This document shows, one piece after another, positions 10,238 through 21,040 of a DNA stretch of 64,000 bases (the first letter of the stretch is position 1; the number at the start of each line of letters is the position of its first letter). The stretch is from Plasmodiophora brassicae (lineage: Eukaryota; Endomyxa; Phytomyxea; Plasmodiophorida; Plasmodiophoridae), in contig JASFAU010000003.1 of the NCBI GenBank assembly GCA_039704465.1, positions 1,798,001-1,862,000 on the forward strand, read 5' to 3'. The notes below the pieces were generated by a model, which was not told the origin of the DNA, did not search any database, and saw only the letters and a program-made list of their open reading frames with translations. The position numbers were made by a program, and so were the translations under genes.

Positions 10238-11895
10238 ATGTTCGGGTCGGTCCGGACGCTGCCGCACCGCCTGGTCCCTGAGCGGCACAAGGTCCCGGGG
10301 CGCACGTTCCTCGTCGACGGGTTCAGGATACGATGCGCAGGTACGCCGGGACGCCCCTTCGTCGCGGCCGGCGTGTCTGATGACGTCGTCGCGCAGAAAC
10401 GTCGCACTGGTTCCTGACGCATTTCCATTCGGATCACTACGCCGGGCTGGACAAGTCGTTCGCGGGCGGTCTGATATACTGTACGCCCTGCACGAGCCGC
10501 CTGGTGCAGGCGAAGTTACGCGTGCCGGCCCGATGCGTTCGCAGTGTGGCGCTGGGCAGCGCCGTGGTCATCGATGACGTCCTCGTGACGTTCCTGGATG
10601 CGAACCACTGCCCGGGTAGCGCCATGATCCTGTTCCAGCACCGTTCCGGCGAGTCGATTCTGCATTGCGGCGACATGCGGTATGACGCGCGCGTGCAATC
10701 GTTCCCGAGCCTGGCGCCGCCGGTCCAGATCGACCACCTCTACCTGGATACGACGTACTGCGACCCCAAGTACAGGTTCCCGCCGCAGGACGTCATCATC
10801 GCCCGCGTCGTCGACATCTGCAGGCCGTACTACGCGTCGGGCGACGCGCTGCTCCTCATCGGGACGTATTCGGTCGGCAAGGAGCGTCTTCTGGTACGGT
10901 TGGCACGCGAGTTCCAGTGCAGGGTTCGCGTCAGTTCCGCCAGGTTCAAGGACCTGATGATGTCCCTGCCTGCCGACGACGTCAACGAGTTGTTCACGAC
11001 CGGGGCGAGTCGCGTTCACGTCGTCCCGCTGGACGACTTGTCCTGGCAGAACCTGCCCCGTGCTCGGGAACGGCTGTCCCGGACGGCGTCATTTACAACC
11101 ATGGTGGCTGTCCGACCGACAGGATGGACCCATACGGCCAAGCGCGACGTGACGGTCACCCAGAACGATTCCGTCGTCATTGTTAATGTTGGTGCCGTGT
11201 GATTGTCGCCCTCATTGTCTCAGCCTGGCCTTGTTGTGATTAGGCGCCGTATTCTGAGCACAGCAGTTACGACGAGCTGCGGGCGTTTGTCGCGTTCCTG
11301 AGCCCGAAGAACATCATCCCGACGGTGACGTCGTCGCGCAACGCTGCGTCCGACCGGAAGCGCATTCTGGACTGCTTCAACGACCTTCGCGACACCTCGA
11401 AGGACAAGTCGAAGATCTCGTCGTATTTCCAGAAGGCGCCGGCCCCCGAAGGCAGGAAACGCGGCTCCTCGAACCGTCCCGTGCGCCTACGACAGGTACG
11501 CTCAGCGGAACGTGTCTGCGAGTGTCAGTCATGAACGTGTGTGTGCGCGCGTGTGTCGTCAGGTGCCAACGTTCCCTACAACGGCAAGGTTCTCGCCGGG
11601 CATGGGTAGTGTGGCGGCGGGCACCCTGGAGACCTACTTCTGTGCGAACGTATCCGAAACGACGGTATCGTCAATTGGCGATATGCCCGCCGTTCAGTCG
11701 TCGGCCGAGCTCGTCGCTGTCGCCGCCCAGTTCGACCTGGCGGCCGTCGATGTCGACGAGCAACATCGGCTGCTGGAATCGTTCCGCGCCAGCCGCCCGA
11801 CGGCCGGCGTCAAGCGGCCGTTTCCGACGTCCGCTGAAGCGGACGCCAACGAGGGAGCGTTGAGACCTTTATCCAGCGTTCGACCCGATCTGTAA
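10238..11895 (+). CDS. PSO2: PSO2/SNM1-type metallo-beta-lactamase DNA cross-link repair nuclease
   Basis: Four exons: 10238-10340, 10397-about 11190, 11244-11495 and 11563-11895. Exon 1 ends in VDGFRIRCA. Exon 2 opens with HWFLTHFHSDHYAGL, the HxHxDH metal-binding motif of the beta-lactamase fold. It continues with FLDANHCPGSAM and ILHCGDMRYD, then YLDTTYCDPKY, all diagnostic of the SNM1/Pso2 beta-CASP family. Exon 3 begins APYSEHSSYDEL, the conserved histidine motif near the end of the catalytic domain. The protein is about 490 aa and lacks the N-terminal UBZ zinc finger of some relatives. It should act in the nucleus as a 5'-exonuclease in interstrand cross-link repair. The exact 5' splice site of intron 2 is ambiguous between three in-frame GT positions in 11184-11199. 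Confidence 0.92.
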
Positions 11896-12066
11896 TATTT
11901 AATCGTTCGTTTGCGCCGGCCCTGGTCCTGACCATCTAGCTCAACCGTTAGTAAACAGCTTCCATGCGATCCAACGGTACAAAGTGGGTTCATGCTCGAG
12001 CGATAGTACAATGTAGGGCACGCGCCACATGCGTCGTAACGACTTGATCGTTAGGCGTGAGCGAGC

Positions 12067-12294
12067 ATGGATCCTGATGGACCAGAGTCGGGACCGGGCG
12101 CCTTCCAGCAGGCCGCAGCGGTGAATCGAGCGCGTCTCGAGAAGTACAGGGCCGATCTCGCCGAGTGGAGAACGTCGCCGTGGGGATGGATCATGAGCTT
12201 CGTCAGCTCCGTACCCGACGTTAACGCCGACAACCTCAAGCTCGCGCAGGCGGGCGACAACGTCGAGATGAAGCCTATCGTCAAACGCGAATAA
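12067..12294 (+). CDS. Small hypothetical protein (75 aa)
   Basis: ATG at 12067 to TAA at 12294. The product starts MDPDGPESGP and has a charged helix (VNRARLEKYRADLAEW) and the motif SPWGWIMSFV. I do not recognise it. The stop codon overlaps an AATAAA hexamer, which supports a genuine, compact transcription unit. No signal peptide is evident, and the single hydrophobic patch is too short for a clear membrane segment. Confidence 0.5.
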   Translation: MDPDGPESGPGAFQQAAAVNRARLEKYRADLAEWRTSPWGWIMSFVSSVPDVNADNLKLAQAGDNVEMKPIVKRE

Positions 12295-12295
12295 A
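12290..12295 (+). terminator. Candidate poly(A) signal AATAAA
   Basis: AATAAA overlaps the stop codon of the 75-aa gene. It is the canonical eukaryotic hexamer, and its position is sensible for a very short 3' UTR. Confidence 0.45.
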
Positions 12296-12645
12296 GCTCC
12301 ATGCCGACCGGTCTATCGTATCAAACGGCGTGGATCGCACCAAGGGATTCCAAGGGGCTATAGCGCGCAGCACAGCTGGCGAAAGTGGTACGGTACACGT
12401 CGGAATACCTGTGCGCCCCTACTGCAGGGCCTATGGGTCAAAGGGCGGCAACCTTCCCCCAAATGGTCTTCCCCGGTCAACGTTAGGCTTCCACCGGTAC
12501 ACAGAGGTCGATCACCCGCGAACCTAGTCCAAGGGTACAGCAATTAAACGATTAGGTCGCCCCGGGCGGGTCGAACTGGTCCCCTCGGTATCCATTACGA
12601 TCAGCGGGTCGTAGCGGCAGCGTCGTGCGACGAGTGGGTGGACCG
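12296..12645. other. Intergenic, nothing recognised
   Basis: About 350 bp between the 75-aa gene and the four-pass membrane protein. No domain, clear repeat or RNA gene was recognised. It presumably contains the promoter of the downstream gene. Confidence 0.4.
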
Positions 12646-13065
12646 ATGGTGGCTGTTCAGATCCTGTGCGTCATCAATGCGCTGCTCATCTTCTGCATCT
12701 CGATCTCGTGCTGGGCGGCCGCCGGCCAGATCCAGGGCCTGTCCCTGCCCGCCGAAGACTTCCGCCTGGTCTGGGAATCGTTCATCTACATCGCCTACGG
12801 TGTCATGTCGTCCGTCCTGGTCCTGAAGCGCGACCTGCGCAAGGAAATCAACACGGGCATCGTTATCGGCGGCGCGTTCTTCCTCGGCCAGGTCGCCCTG
12901 ATCGAGGCGGTCGACTTCGCCAACCAAGGCCTCCCCGATGACAAGGTCATTGCAGCGTTCAGCGGCCTGCTCGCCGTGTCTCTGAACGCGTTCGCCGTCG
13001 TCACCTACTTCTGCCGCGACGCCTTCATCGTCAAGGGCCCCTCGTTCGAGAACGACCGCGCCTAG
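12646..13065 (+). CDS. Four-pass small membrane protein (139 aa)
   Basis: A single exon. I chose the ATG at 12646 because it directly precedes the first hydrophobic segment (MVAVQILCVINALLIFC). Four hydrophobic stretches are visible, around residues 3-22, 40-60, 70-88 and 105-125. The first loop contains GQIQGLSLPAEDF, and a short charged tail ends in SFENDRA. The size and topology recall MARVEL/tetraspan-like small proteins, but no signature residues settle a family. An AATAAA lies 54 nt past the stop. Confidence 0.72.
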   Translation: MVAVQILCVINALLIFCISISCWAAAGQIQGLSLPAEDFRLVWESFIYIAYGVMSSVLVLKRDLRKEINTGIVIGGAFFLGQVALIEAVDFANQGLPDDKVIAAFSGLLAVSLNAFAVVTYFCRDAFIVKGPSFENDRA

Positions 13066-13118
13066 ATCCGATCGCAGCCGGCAGCAGGACCGCCCCCGTT
13101 TGCATTGGCGCAATGCTC

Positions 13119-13124
13119 AATAAA
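13119..13124 (+). terminator. Candidate poly(A) signal AATAAA
   Basis: AATAAA 54 nt downstream of the TAG of the four-pass membrane protein gene, at a typical distance for polyadenylation. Confidence 0.5.
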
Positions 13125-13332
13125 CGATCCCCTTTCTCTAAGGTCACTGCTCTGTGTGCCACCTGCCGTTCCGACGTCGGACAGGAGTACCCCGCGACTG
13201 CAGCGGGGGATTCCCGCGCGTCGCCCGGCCCGGCCCGGCCCGGCCCGCCTGACTGGGCATCAGGTGAACGCCAAAAGAAACGTCGGATTTGTATGCCGTC
13301 ATTTTTGCCGGCGGCGCAGTCGTCGTGTCTCG

Positions 13333-13764
13333 ATGGCGTCTGGGAACGCGGGCATCCAGCAGCTGCTGGCGGCTGAGGCCGAAGCCTCCAACATCGTCAA
13401 CGACGCGCGCAACTGTAGGTGAATGTAGGATCGGGGCGAGCCGTGCCGGCGGCCTGACGGCGCTGCAGACCGGAAGACGAAGCTGAAGTCGGCGGAGCAG
13501 GCGGCGGCGGCGGAGATCGCTGCGTACCGCGCCGAGATGAAGGCCCGGTTCGACGCCGAGTCGAACGATGAAGTCGGGTCCGACAAATTGTACCGGGTGC
13601 AGCTGGACCGAGACACGAAGGCCGCCCTGGACAGGTTGTCAGCGGCGTACGCGAAGAACGGCAAGAAGATCGTCGACCTCCTCGTCCACCATGTCACCAC
13701 GGTCGAGATGAAGGTCCCGGACAATATCGCCCAGTGCATCAGGGCCACTGAATCGCAACACTAA
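13333..13764 (+). CDS. VMA10: V-type ATPase subunit G
   Basis: Exon 1 is 13333-13414 and exon 2 is 13469-13764, with a 54-nt GTAGGT...GCAG intron, giving 125 aa. The start MASGNAGIQQLLAAEAEAS is the classic subunit G N-terminus. The splice restores NYRKTKLKSAEQAAAAEI, matching the conserved Lys/Arg helix. The whole protein is a charged helix, as expected for the peripheral stalk EG heterodimer that links V1 to Vo. The function is vacuolar and endosomal proton pumping. A nearby GT at 13419 would break the frame, so the site at 13415 is preferred. Confidence 0.93.
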
Positions 13765-13852
13765 ACGGCTCGCAACAGTGTTGTCCACCCCCAGAGACCC
13801 TGTCGACCGTGCACCTGTTTGGGGACTGTTGGGCGTAACGTTCAGTACCGGT

Positions 13853-14764
13853 TTATCCGCCGATATCGGCCCGTATCTCGTCGGCGCGTTCCGCTTTCTT
13901 CTTGGCGTCGGCGTGTATCCGTCCCGCCCACTTCTTGGCGCTACGTTTCTTCTTGTCGTCGTACTTCTTGATGGACTGCTTCAGGAGCTTGGCGTCGGTC
14001 TTAACCTTGACGCCCTGCGCCTTCAGCAGCGCCAGCTTCGTGCTGGCATCCTGCTGCAGCTTGACCTGGTCGGCGGGTGCCATCGCGCGTAGCTTGGCAC
14101 CCATGGAGTCCGCCTTCTTCAGCGCACGTTCCAGCCGCGCTCGCTTGCTGCCCTTCTTCTTCGGCGCACTCGCCGTCAAACCCGATTCCACCTGCAGGTT
14201 GCCGAATGCAATGTCGTCGGCGTTGCTGTTCTTCGGGTCAGCACCAGCCTCGTCGGGTGTGGCTTCCGGCTGTTCCGCTTTTGATGGGGCCGGCGAAGGC
14301 GTCTGCTTCCCCGGCTTTGCGTTTGTCTTCTGTCGTTTGCGTTTGTCAGGTTTGCTAGCGTCCCGCGTACGTTTCCGCCTCAATTCGGCGAGCCGGGACG
14401 CAAGCTTGTCGTGGAGGGCCGCGGGCGGGGCAGGTTTGGGTTCAGATGCTGCTTCCGCCGCTGCTGCCTGGACAGCAGTGACCGTAACATTCTCGAACTG
14501 AGGTGTCTGTCAGGTCCACGTCGCTGCAATGTCAATCGACGTGCGTACCTTGTCCTTGTTGGTCCGCCGGCGCTTGTGTTCGGCAACCTCAACGCCACCC
14601 TTGTTATGTATGTACTTCCCCTGTGGCCGTGTAAATACCCATACACTGTTCACATGACCATCGGGACAGCGCGGTACCTTGACAGGGATGTCGACGGCGG
14701 CCGCAGCTGACGCGAAATACACCGATGCAGGGACCATGTTCAACATGGTCTCAAAATCTGCCAT
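13853..14764 (-). CDS. RRP14: SURF6/Rrp14 ribosome biogenesis protein
   Basis: Three exons, 14764-14678, 14620-14549 and 14497-13853, with all splices in frame and 267 aa in total. Exon 1 (MADFETMLNMVPASVYF) and exon 2 (GKYIHNKGG..HKRRRTNKD) match the short N-terminal SURF6 module. Exon 3 carries a Lys-rich linker. It is followed by the C-terminal SURF6 domain, ending SIKKYDDKKKRSAKKWAGR..AERADEIRADIGG. SURF6/Rrp14 is a nucleolar protein needed for pre-rRNA processing. The frame stays open upstream of 14764, but the internal ATG aligns best with the family start. Confidence 0.88.
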
Positions 14765-15211
14765 GTATTGTAAGATCAAAGTGAACAGCAACGCCAGCCG
14801 GGCCTGTCGTGACGTACATGCATTGGATGCTTCAAGAGCATCAATGATGGAGGTTCGCAGTGTCGCCGCAGGTGATGTCATGTCGTCAGGCACCACCAGT
14901 GTCTGTCACGAGCAGCGCGACCCGTTCGCGGAGTCCGCAGAGGTCCGCGGCGCGCATTCCGAGGTCCGTCGCGCGGACCTACCTAACGCCTTAAGTCACG
15001 AACGACGACGCGCACTCAGCAACGACTATCGTCGCCAGAATTGACACGTTTCGAGCAGTGCGGGACGAGTCGGTCTCTTAGATGGCGTCTCTTGAGACGG
15101 TTGATGTTGTTAACTCACCCTTGGCTGAGGCAACGAGCGCCTACGCAGGCTGCCGCTCCCAGGATCGCAGAGGTCTCACACTACTGTCTGTGGTATTCCC
15201 GGATGCAGTAT
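14765..15211. other. Intergenic between SURF6 and the 7TM gene
   Basis: About 450 bp upstream of SURF6 and downstream of the first 7TM gene, which is transcribed in the same (minus) direction. There is a GGTCCGC/GCGGACC-rich stretch with potential stem structure near 14935-14980. I see no gene. Confidence 0.35.
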
Positions 15212-16750
15212 TTAATGTTTGCCAGCGATCCCGATTGTTTTCGTTGGTTTCGGTGCTTGCCGTGCTGGACGGGGTTCCCGGTTGGGTTTGAACATGGACA
15301 CACGGAAGGCGCTGTCGAGGGCGCGTCCGATATAGATGACCCCCCAGGAGAAGATCCAGCCCCAAGATGGATTCATGGCAAGGCCAGGTTCTACGCCCCA
15401 TATGGCAGAGCCTATGCAGACCATGAGCGTTGATAGTGCCACGCCAAGAACGGAGTTGCTCAGTCGCGCTAACAGCCGATCCACGCCACGTTCGTCGTCT
15501 CGGACAGTGCCGGCGACCCCAACCTGGATACGATTGGCGGTTCGGCGGTAGTGGACGAGCGTCCAAAGAACGGAGGTGCTTATACCCAGTTGAAACGTGA
15601 ACATGATCGCAGACTCGGCGGCGACCATGGACGGCGCGAAATAATACGACGCGAACGATAGGTTCATGGCCGTGTCGAGCATAACGGGAATAACGCACAG
15701 TGACACTGTCACCAGCCGGTAGTCGCCACGTATGACACGTACAACGAGGATCTGGTCGGCGGAGGGCATGATGAAGCTGAGCTTCTGGGCCCAGATCGAT
15801 GCGGAAAGTGTGGAGGCGGCGAATCCCCATCCGCCTAGCAACGTCGTGAAATAGTTCGTCACGGGCGCTGGCAGGTTCGCGGTACTATGGTACCCACCAA
15901 CCGCAAGAACAATTCCAGCTAGAGTTGCTGTGATCATCTCAATTGCCAGGATCACGTGTGGCACGTCCATGTACCGCCAGGCGAACTTCAGGCGCCACGT
16001 TATCGTGCGCTTGGAGACGATGGTCGTATCGCAGAACTTGTCGTTCAGGATGACCATATGGAAGATGTAGAACGAGGTGGCGACCGCCCCAGAGGCCAGC
16101 AGTATTGCGCTGGGGATGACGCGGACGAACAGCTGGTAGGGCCACGACGCCAGATAGGGGACCCACACGTTTCTGTCTGGGTAGACAGTGACGTTGACAT
16201 GGGCCGGTTGATCGAGCATTGCCTGGTAGACATCCGGCGCCGGCTGTATCGCCAGGAACGGCACCGCCAGGTGACGGGTGCGGGCGCCCCGCCACCCATC
16301 ATGCCAGTAGACCGAATTGCATGGAGGCTGCTCAAGGTTTGCCCCTACCAGCACCGTCAATGGACCGGCGAGCAGCAGTCATCTCTCCTTACACAGGTAG
16401 GCAGCCGCACCCGTCCCGATCATGTTCAAATACGCCGTCTCCATGGAGCAGTAGACGGCGTACACCGCGTCGACAGTGGCCAGAACGACGTGGCCACTGG
16501 CGTTCAGCGACAGGGGTTCGCATAGGTCGCCCTCGACGACAACCATCGGTCCGGTTATCGACGTGACCCGGCTGTCGTCCGGCTGTGGCCCAATGAAGGA
16601 CGTCTCGGGCGGGGAGTAGATCGACACCCCTTGCAGCGGGCCATCAATCGCGCCTGGGAATGTAACCGCCCCATGCACGCCGATAACGTACACTAGGGAG
16701 GGCAGGAACGCCCTCCGCCAGCAGCTGGGCAAGGACGCTCCCGGGCTCAT
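15212..16750 (-). CDS. Receptor-like seven-pass membrane protein, paralogue A
   Basis: Exon 1 is 16750-16393 and exon 2 is 16344-15212, with a 48-nt GTAAGG...GTAG intron, giving 496 aa. An N-terminal hydrophobic signal is followed by an extracellular region of about 150 residues. It contains DGPLQGVSIYSP, GDLCEPL and GHVVLATVDAVYAVYCSMETAY. This layout (a VALV-like strand, Cys, helix, then GAAAYL) resembles a PA-type domain (inference). The rest has seven hydrophobic segments, starting with LASWPYQLFVRVIPSAILLASG and ending with WGWIFSWGVIYIGRALDSAF. That is a GPCR-like topology. It is collinear with paralogue B, has an identical exon phase and the same final length. No known GPCR family motif was found. 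Confidence 0.8.
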
Positions 16751-17244
16751 GCAACCACTTAATACATAGCAGGTTCGATAGGGCCGTACTCGTGGATGAT
16801 CAGTAGACGCCAGGACACAACCTGAGTCATTGGCACTCAATGGGATGCGGTACCCGATGGGGAAACTCGCAAATCATCCCAGTAACGCCACCTAATCAGA
16901 TGCCTTGATTCGTCGTTACGGCGTGCCGGCTGTTTGATGTGGCTCACTGGCTGACGAGAGGCCCTGTGGACCGTACCGACGAATGTCTGTGCCTGTCTGG
17001 TCCAACCCGGGACAGTACCCAGCCGCCCAAGTCAAGACAGCGTCGATGCCCAGTATCCCCAGACTGTAGTAGCAGCGAGGGACCGTCATATATGCAGCGA
17101 CGTCAATCGTGTGAGACAGAAGGTCGACTTGGATCCGCCATTGCCAACGTGCGAACGATGCCACCCTGAGTACGACCGGCGGTTCGGTAGTACAGTATGC
17201 TTTTACTTCCTAGTAAGTGAGAGGGCGGGGCGGCATCAGATGAC
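16751..17244. other. Intergenic between 7TM paralogues A and B
   Basis: About 490 bp separating the tandem minus-strand genes; it should include the promoter of paralogue A. No gene or repeat recognised. Confidence 0.35.
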
Positions 17245-18806
17245 TTATTGGGTGTCGGGCGCGACTCGCCAGCCGGCCGACTTGTGCTGCTGGACACGCC
17301 TGGGTTTAAACATGGCGACGCGAAAGGCGCTGTCGAGCGCGCGGCCAGTGAACGCCGTCGCCCACGACATGATCCAGCCCCACGACGGCTGCAGTGCGAA
17401 TTCGGGAGCGATGCCCAAGATGGCGGTGCCGAGACAGAACATGAGCGTGGATATGGACATGCCCAGCACGCAGTGGGTTAGGCGTCTCAGCAGACGATCG
17501 ACGCTGCGTTCGTCACTTCGGACCGTTGCAACGATCCCGTCCTGGATTCGGTTCGCGGCACGATAGTACCAAACCAGAATCCACAGCACCGATGAACTAA
17601 TCCCCAGCTGAAACGAGAACAGGATCGTGGACCCGGCGGTCTCCACAGCACGTTCAAAGTAATATGAGGCGAACATCGTGTTCAGCGCCGCATCCAGTAG
17701 GACCGGTAAGACGCAGAGTGACACGGTTGACATCCGATGGTCGCCACGTACGACCCTCAAGATAAGGAACTCGTCTGCGGAGGGCATGATGAAGCTGAGC
17801 TTGCGGGCCCAAACCAGGGCGGACAGGACGGAGGCGGCGAACCCCCACCCGCCCAGCAACGACGTGAAATAGTTGGTGGCGGGCGCCGGCAGATGCGCTG
17901 TGCTGTGGTACCCGCCAACCGCAAGAACAAGACCGGCCAGGGTTGCTGACGTCATCTCGATGAACAGGACCAGGTGCTGATGATCGAAGTTGCTGAACAC
18001 GAATCGCAGGCGCCGGCGGGTCGAACGCGTGGCACCGGTGGTGCTATCGTCATACCTGTCACCGAGAATGGCCATGTGCTGAACGAAGAATACGGCGGCG
18101 AAGGCACCGGACGCCAGCAGTATGCAGCTGGGGATGACCCGGATGAGCAGCTGATAGGGCCACGACGCCAGAAACGGGACCCAGACGTTGCTATCTGGGT
18201 ACACGGTGACGTTCACTGTAAATGGTGCCGCATCGATCATTGACTGGTAGACGTCTGGAGCGGGGAGGATTGCAAGGAACGGCATCTTGAGGTGGCGCGT
18301 ATGAACGCCGAACGATCCATCATGCCAGTAGACGGAGACACTAGGCGTCTGCACAAGGGCCGGCCCTATGGATACGCTGGTGGTCAGCGCCCGCATCCCC
18401 TTAGAAAGCAGTGTGCTCCGACGCAACCGCTCTTACATATGTAGGCGACGGCGCCGGTTTCGACCATGTTGAGGTATGCCGTCTCTATGGAGCAATAGAC
18501 GGCGTAGAACGCGTCGACAGTCGCCAGGACAACCATCCCGGTGGCGTTCAATGCAGGGAACGGTTTGCATAAATCGCCATCAATGACCAGCATCCGTCCG
18601 GTGATCGGCGCGATGCCGTCCTCGGTCTGCGGGCCAACGAACGACGACCCCGTTGGGGAATAGATCGACGCACCGTGAAGCGGCCCAGTACTCGCTGACG
18701 GAAACGTCATCGTCCCGCGAGCGTTGCCGTGTAGCCAGACCATTAACGACAGGATGGCCTTCAGCCAGCCAGTGCAGCATGCCCGGCAATTGCCCAGATT
18801 CTTCAT
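17245..18806 (-). CDS. Receptor-like seven-pass membrane protein, paralogue B
   Basis: Exon 1 is 18806-18437 and exon 2 is 18365-17245, with a 71-nt GTAAGA...ATAG intron, giving 496 aa. A signal-like N-terminus (KAILSLMVWLHG) is followed by STGPLHGASIYSP, GDLCKPFPALNATG and GMVVLATVDAFYAVYCSIETAY. Then come VSVYWHDGSFGVHTRHLKMPFLAI and seven membrane segments. It shares long identical stretches with paralogue A (VLAVGGYHSTA.LPAP, GGWGFAAS.LSA, WARKLSFIMPSAD). The tail is basic and probably cytosolic. Potential N-glycosylation sites (NAT, NVT) lie in the predicted ectodomain. Its ligand and function are unknown. Confidence 0.82.
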
Positions 18807-19154
18807 TGGGGACGTGGGACGACGGGCGGTACCCGAGGACGATCGAATCATTACAGCGTGTTGCCAGACTTGTCGAGATGACCTGCTGGGGGAATACCTA
18901 CCTCGACTGACCTCGGAGCGGTTCTCCGTTGCCCGATGAAGGAAACGTCACCGACGTCGCATGGACGCCGCGCAGGGCATCCGCCAACGGCACCGTCGCC
19001 TTCAGGCAGCGGGTGTTGCCTACCAGATCATGCACTCGATGCGTACAATAGATATGCATGGGCGCGCGGTCCTCTCGTTTCAGCGATACGTGAAGGTCGC
19101 GCTCCTGCACACAGGTCTATACTTGTATGTTTACTGGAGGGACAGCAGGGTGGA
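18807..19154. other. Intergenic, nothing recognised
   Basis: About 350 bp upstream of 7TM paralogue B and downstream of SCAR. No gene was identified. It presumably holds the paralogue B promoter and the SCAR terminator. Confidence 0.35.
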
Positions 19155-20641
19155 TTACTCCTTCCAGTCGTCGCTGTCGTACCCGTCGTCGGCGTCGTCG
19201 CCATCGCTGTCGACTGGGGCAAGGAACTGTCGCCTATCCAGGAGCGCCTTGATCTCCGAATACGCGTCGTCCGACTTGGGCGTCGCCTTGGCCGGCTTCG
19301 GCGTGGCCTTGAGCACCTTGCCGCCGCCCTGGCGAATCTGCGCCAGCAGATTGTCGCGATCGCTTACCTGGGGCGGCGGCGGCGGCGTGGATGGCACCGA
19401 CCCAACGCTCTTCAGGACGGTGCCGCGCTGGATCCCAGCAAGTAACGCTGCACGAGGATCTGCCTGCGGCGGTGGTGGCGGCGTCGGTGGCGCGACGTGA
19501 TCGTAGGACCCGGAGGGCATTGGCTCCGGCTCCTGGCCGCGATCGGACCCCACCGAGGCTTGCCTGTCGAAAGCGGGTAGCGGAGGTGGCAGGGGCGGTG
19601 GTGGCGGCATCTGGCTGGATACCGTCGTCGGCAACGGCGGAGGTAGCGGTGGTGGTATTGGCGGCGGCTGCGACACGGCCTGCATTGCTGACGACCGGCG
19701 TGACATGTCCTCTTCGACGGTCCCCGCTTCCTCGCTAGCCAGCGAGTGCCGGCTCGACCTGCTGTCCATGTCCACGAATGGCACTTCGGGCTGCGTTTTC
19801 GTTGCGATCGGCGACGGCGCAGGAAGCCGCTCCGCCTGGGCAACGGCGACGTCGGTGCCGGCGAACTCTTGCCCATGGACGTTGTACTGCTTCTTCTTGA
19901 CGGCCGTCACTGCAATGCGCCCGGTGCCATCGGTCTGGCGCGTCCGATCCAGCTTGCGCCTGGCGCGTCGTTCCTCGCGCTTCTTCAGGCGCTGCTCCTC
20001 CAGCTGTTTCTGGCGTTGGCGTTCGCTGATGACCCATTGCTCGATGAAGAACGTCGGGTGCGAGTACTTGGCAGCGCAGTTGTGCTGCGGTTCGTCGTAT
20101 TCATCAAGCGCCGAGAACGCCGGCATCGGCGATGCACGCTGCTCCAAACGGGTCCTCAGCGCCGACGGCAACGAGTCCGGCATGAACATGAAATTCAGTC
20201 CCGGGCGCCCTGCAAGATCACCTGGGATCGGACGAATCAGTCATCAGCGCCCAACACCGAGCCATGCGCCAGCGACGAACTTTCCGAATTGGTCAGCAAC
20301 TTCAGGCGGGCCAGGTCGGTGTCGGATGTGGAATCCAGTTTGGACTGGAGGGCGGCGACCTGGCGATGCACGGTTAGGAGTGGGGTCCACACGCGCCAAC
20401 GCGACCACAATACCTTTGTGGAGAGTTGCGCCAGGCGGTCGAGCATGGCGGAGGAATCCGTCAGCAGCGATTCGAACATGTCGTGCGCCCGGGCGGTCAG
20501 CGTCCCGAACTGGCCGATCAGGGCGACGATGCTCTGGACGGCGCCGGCCTGCAGGACGCAGTTGTCCGGCAGGCACTTGACGGCCGGGCCGACCAGGTCG
20601 ACATAGGCGGGCTCGCCGACGACGCGCTCGTCGATCGGCAT
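19155..20641 (-). CDS. SCAR/WAVE actin-nucleation-promoting factor
   Basis: Exon 1 (20641-20414) starts MPIDERVVGEPAYVDL and matches the SCAR homology domain. A 54-nt intron (20413-20360) leads into VAALQSKLDSTSDTDLARL. The last exon (to 19155) carries AAKYSHPTFFIEQWVISERQRQ and a basic KK/RR stretch typical of SCAR. A proline-rich region follows. It then has two WH2-type motifs (DPRAALLAGIQRG..LK and DRDNLLAQIRQGGGKVLK). The acidic C-terminus DSDGDDADDGYDSDDWKE carries the conserved penultimate-region tryptophan for Arp2/3 binding. The exon 2-exon 3 junction (about 20200-20300) is not resolved. SCAR works in the pentameric WAVE complex to drive branched actin and crawling motility. Confidence 0.9.
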
Positions 20642-21040
20642 GGTCGCACCCTGCCCCCCGACGACGACGACGACGACGTCCTGCGCACTCGAGCCAAGCA
20701 CCCGTCCACGTGGGGCGCCACCTCCTCAAGTCATAAGCCGCGTCTGCGCCGCCACTTTACACGGCAAAAATACGATCCCGGGCAGCGCCCCCGGGCCACG
20801 GGCCGCAGGCCCACTGCAGCACGGGGCGGAATGGTGTTACCAAACGAACATCGGTCGACTGCACACGCGCGGCGTCCCGCCCCCACAAGTCCGGCTAACC
20901 TGACGGGTCCCAACCGATGCGCCGTGCAGCTGCACGCACCGCTGGATAGGAACAATCAAACTGGTACGAGTGAACTGCGGCACGGGCACGGCGTTTTGGC
21001 GCCCAGACAGACTGTTCGGCAGTCGGCGTGCGGCGCGGTC
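20642..21040. promoter_or_regulatory. Divergent intergenic region between SCAR and NUP214-like genes
   Basis: About 400 bp separates the SCAR start (minus) from the chosen nucleoporin start (plus). It may serve as a bidirectional promoter. The nucleoporin frame remains open across it but reads as low-complexity Arg/Pro sequence, so I treat it as non-coding. An ATG at 20831 is an alternative upstream start. Confidence 0.4.

Noticed and set aside
20426..21040. Extended N-terminus of the nucleoporin frame
   Set aside because: It overlaps SCAR exon 1 in antisense and lacks propeller-like sequence; the ATG at 21041 fits better.
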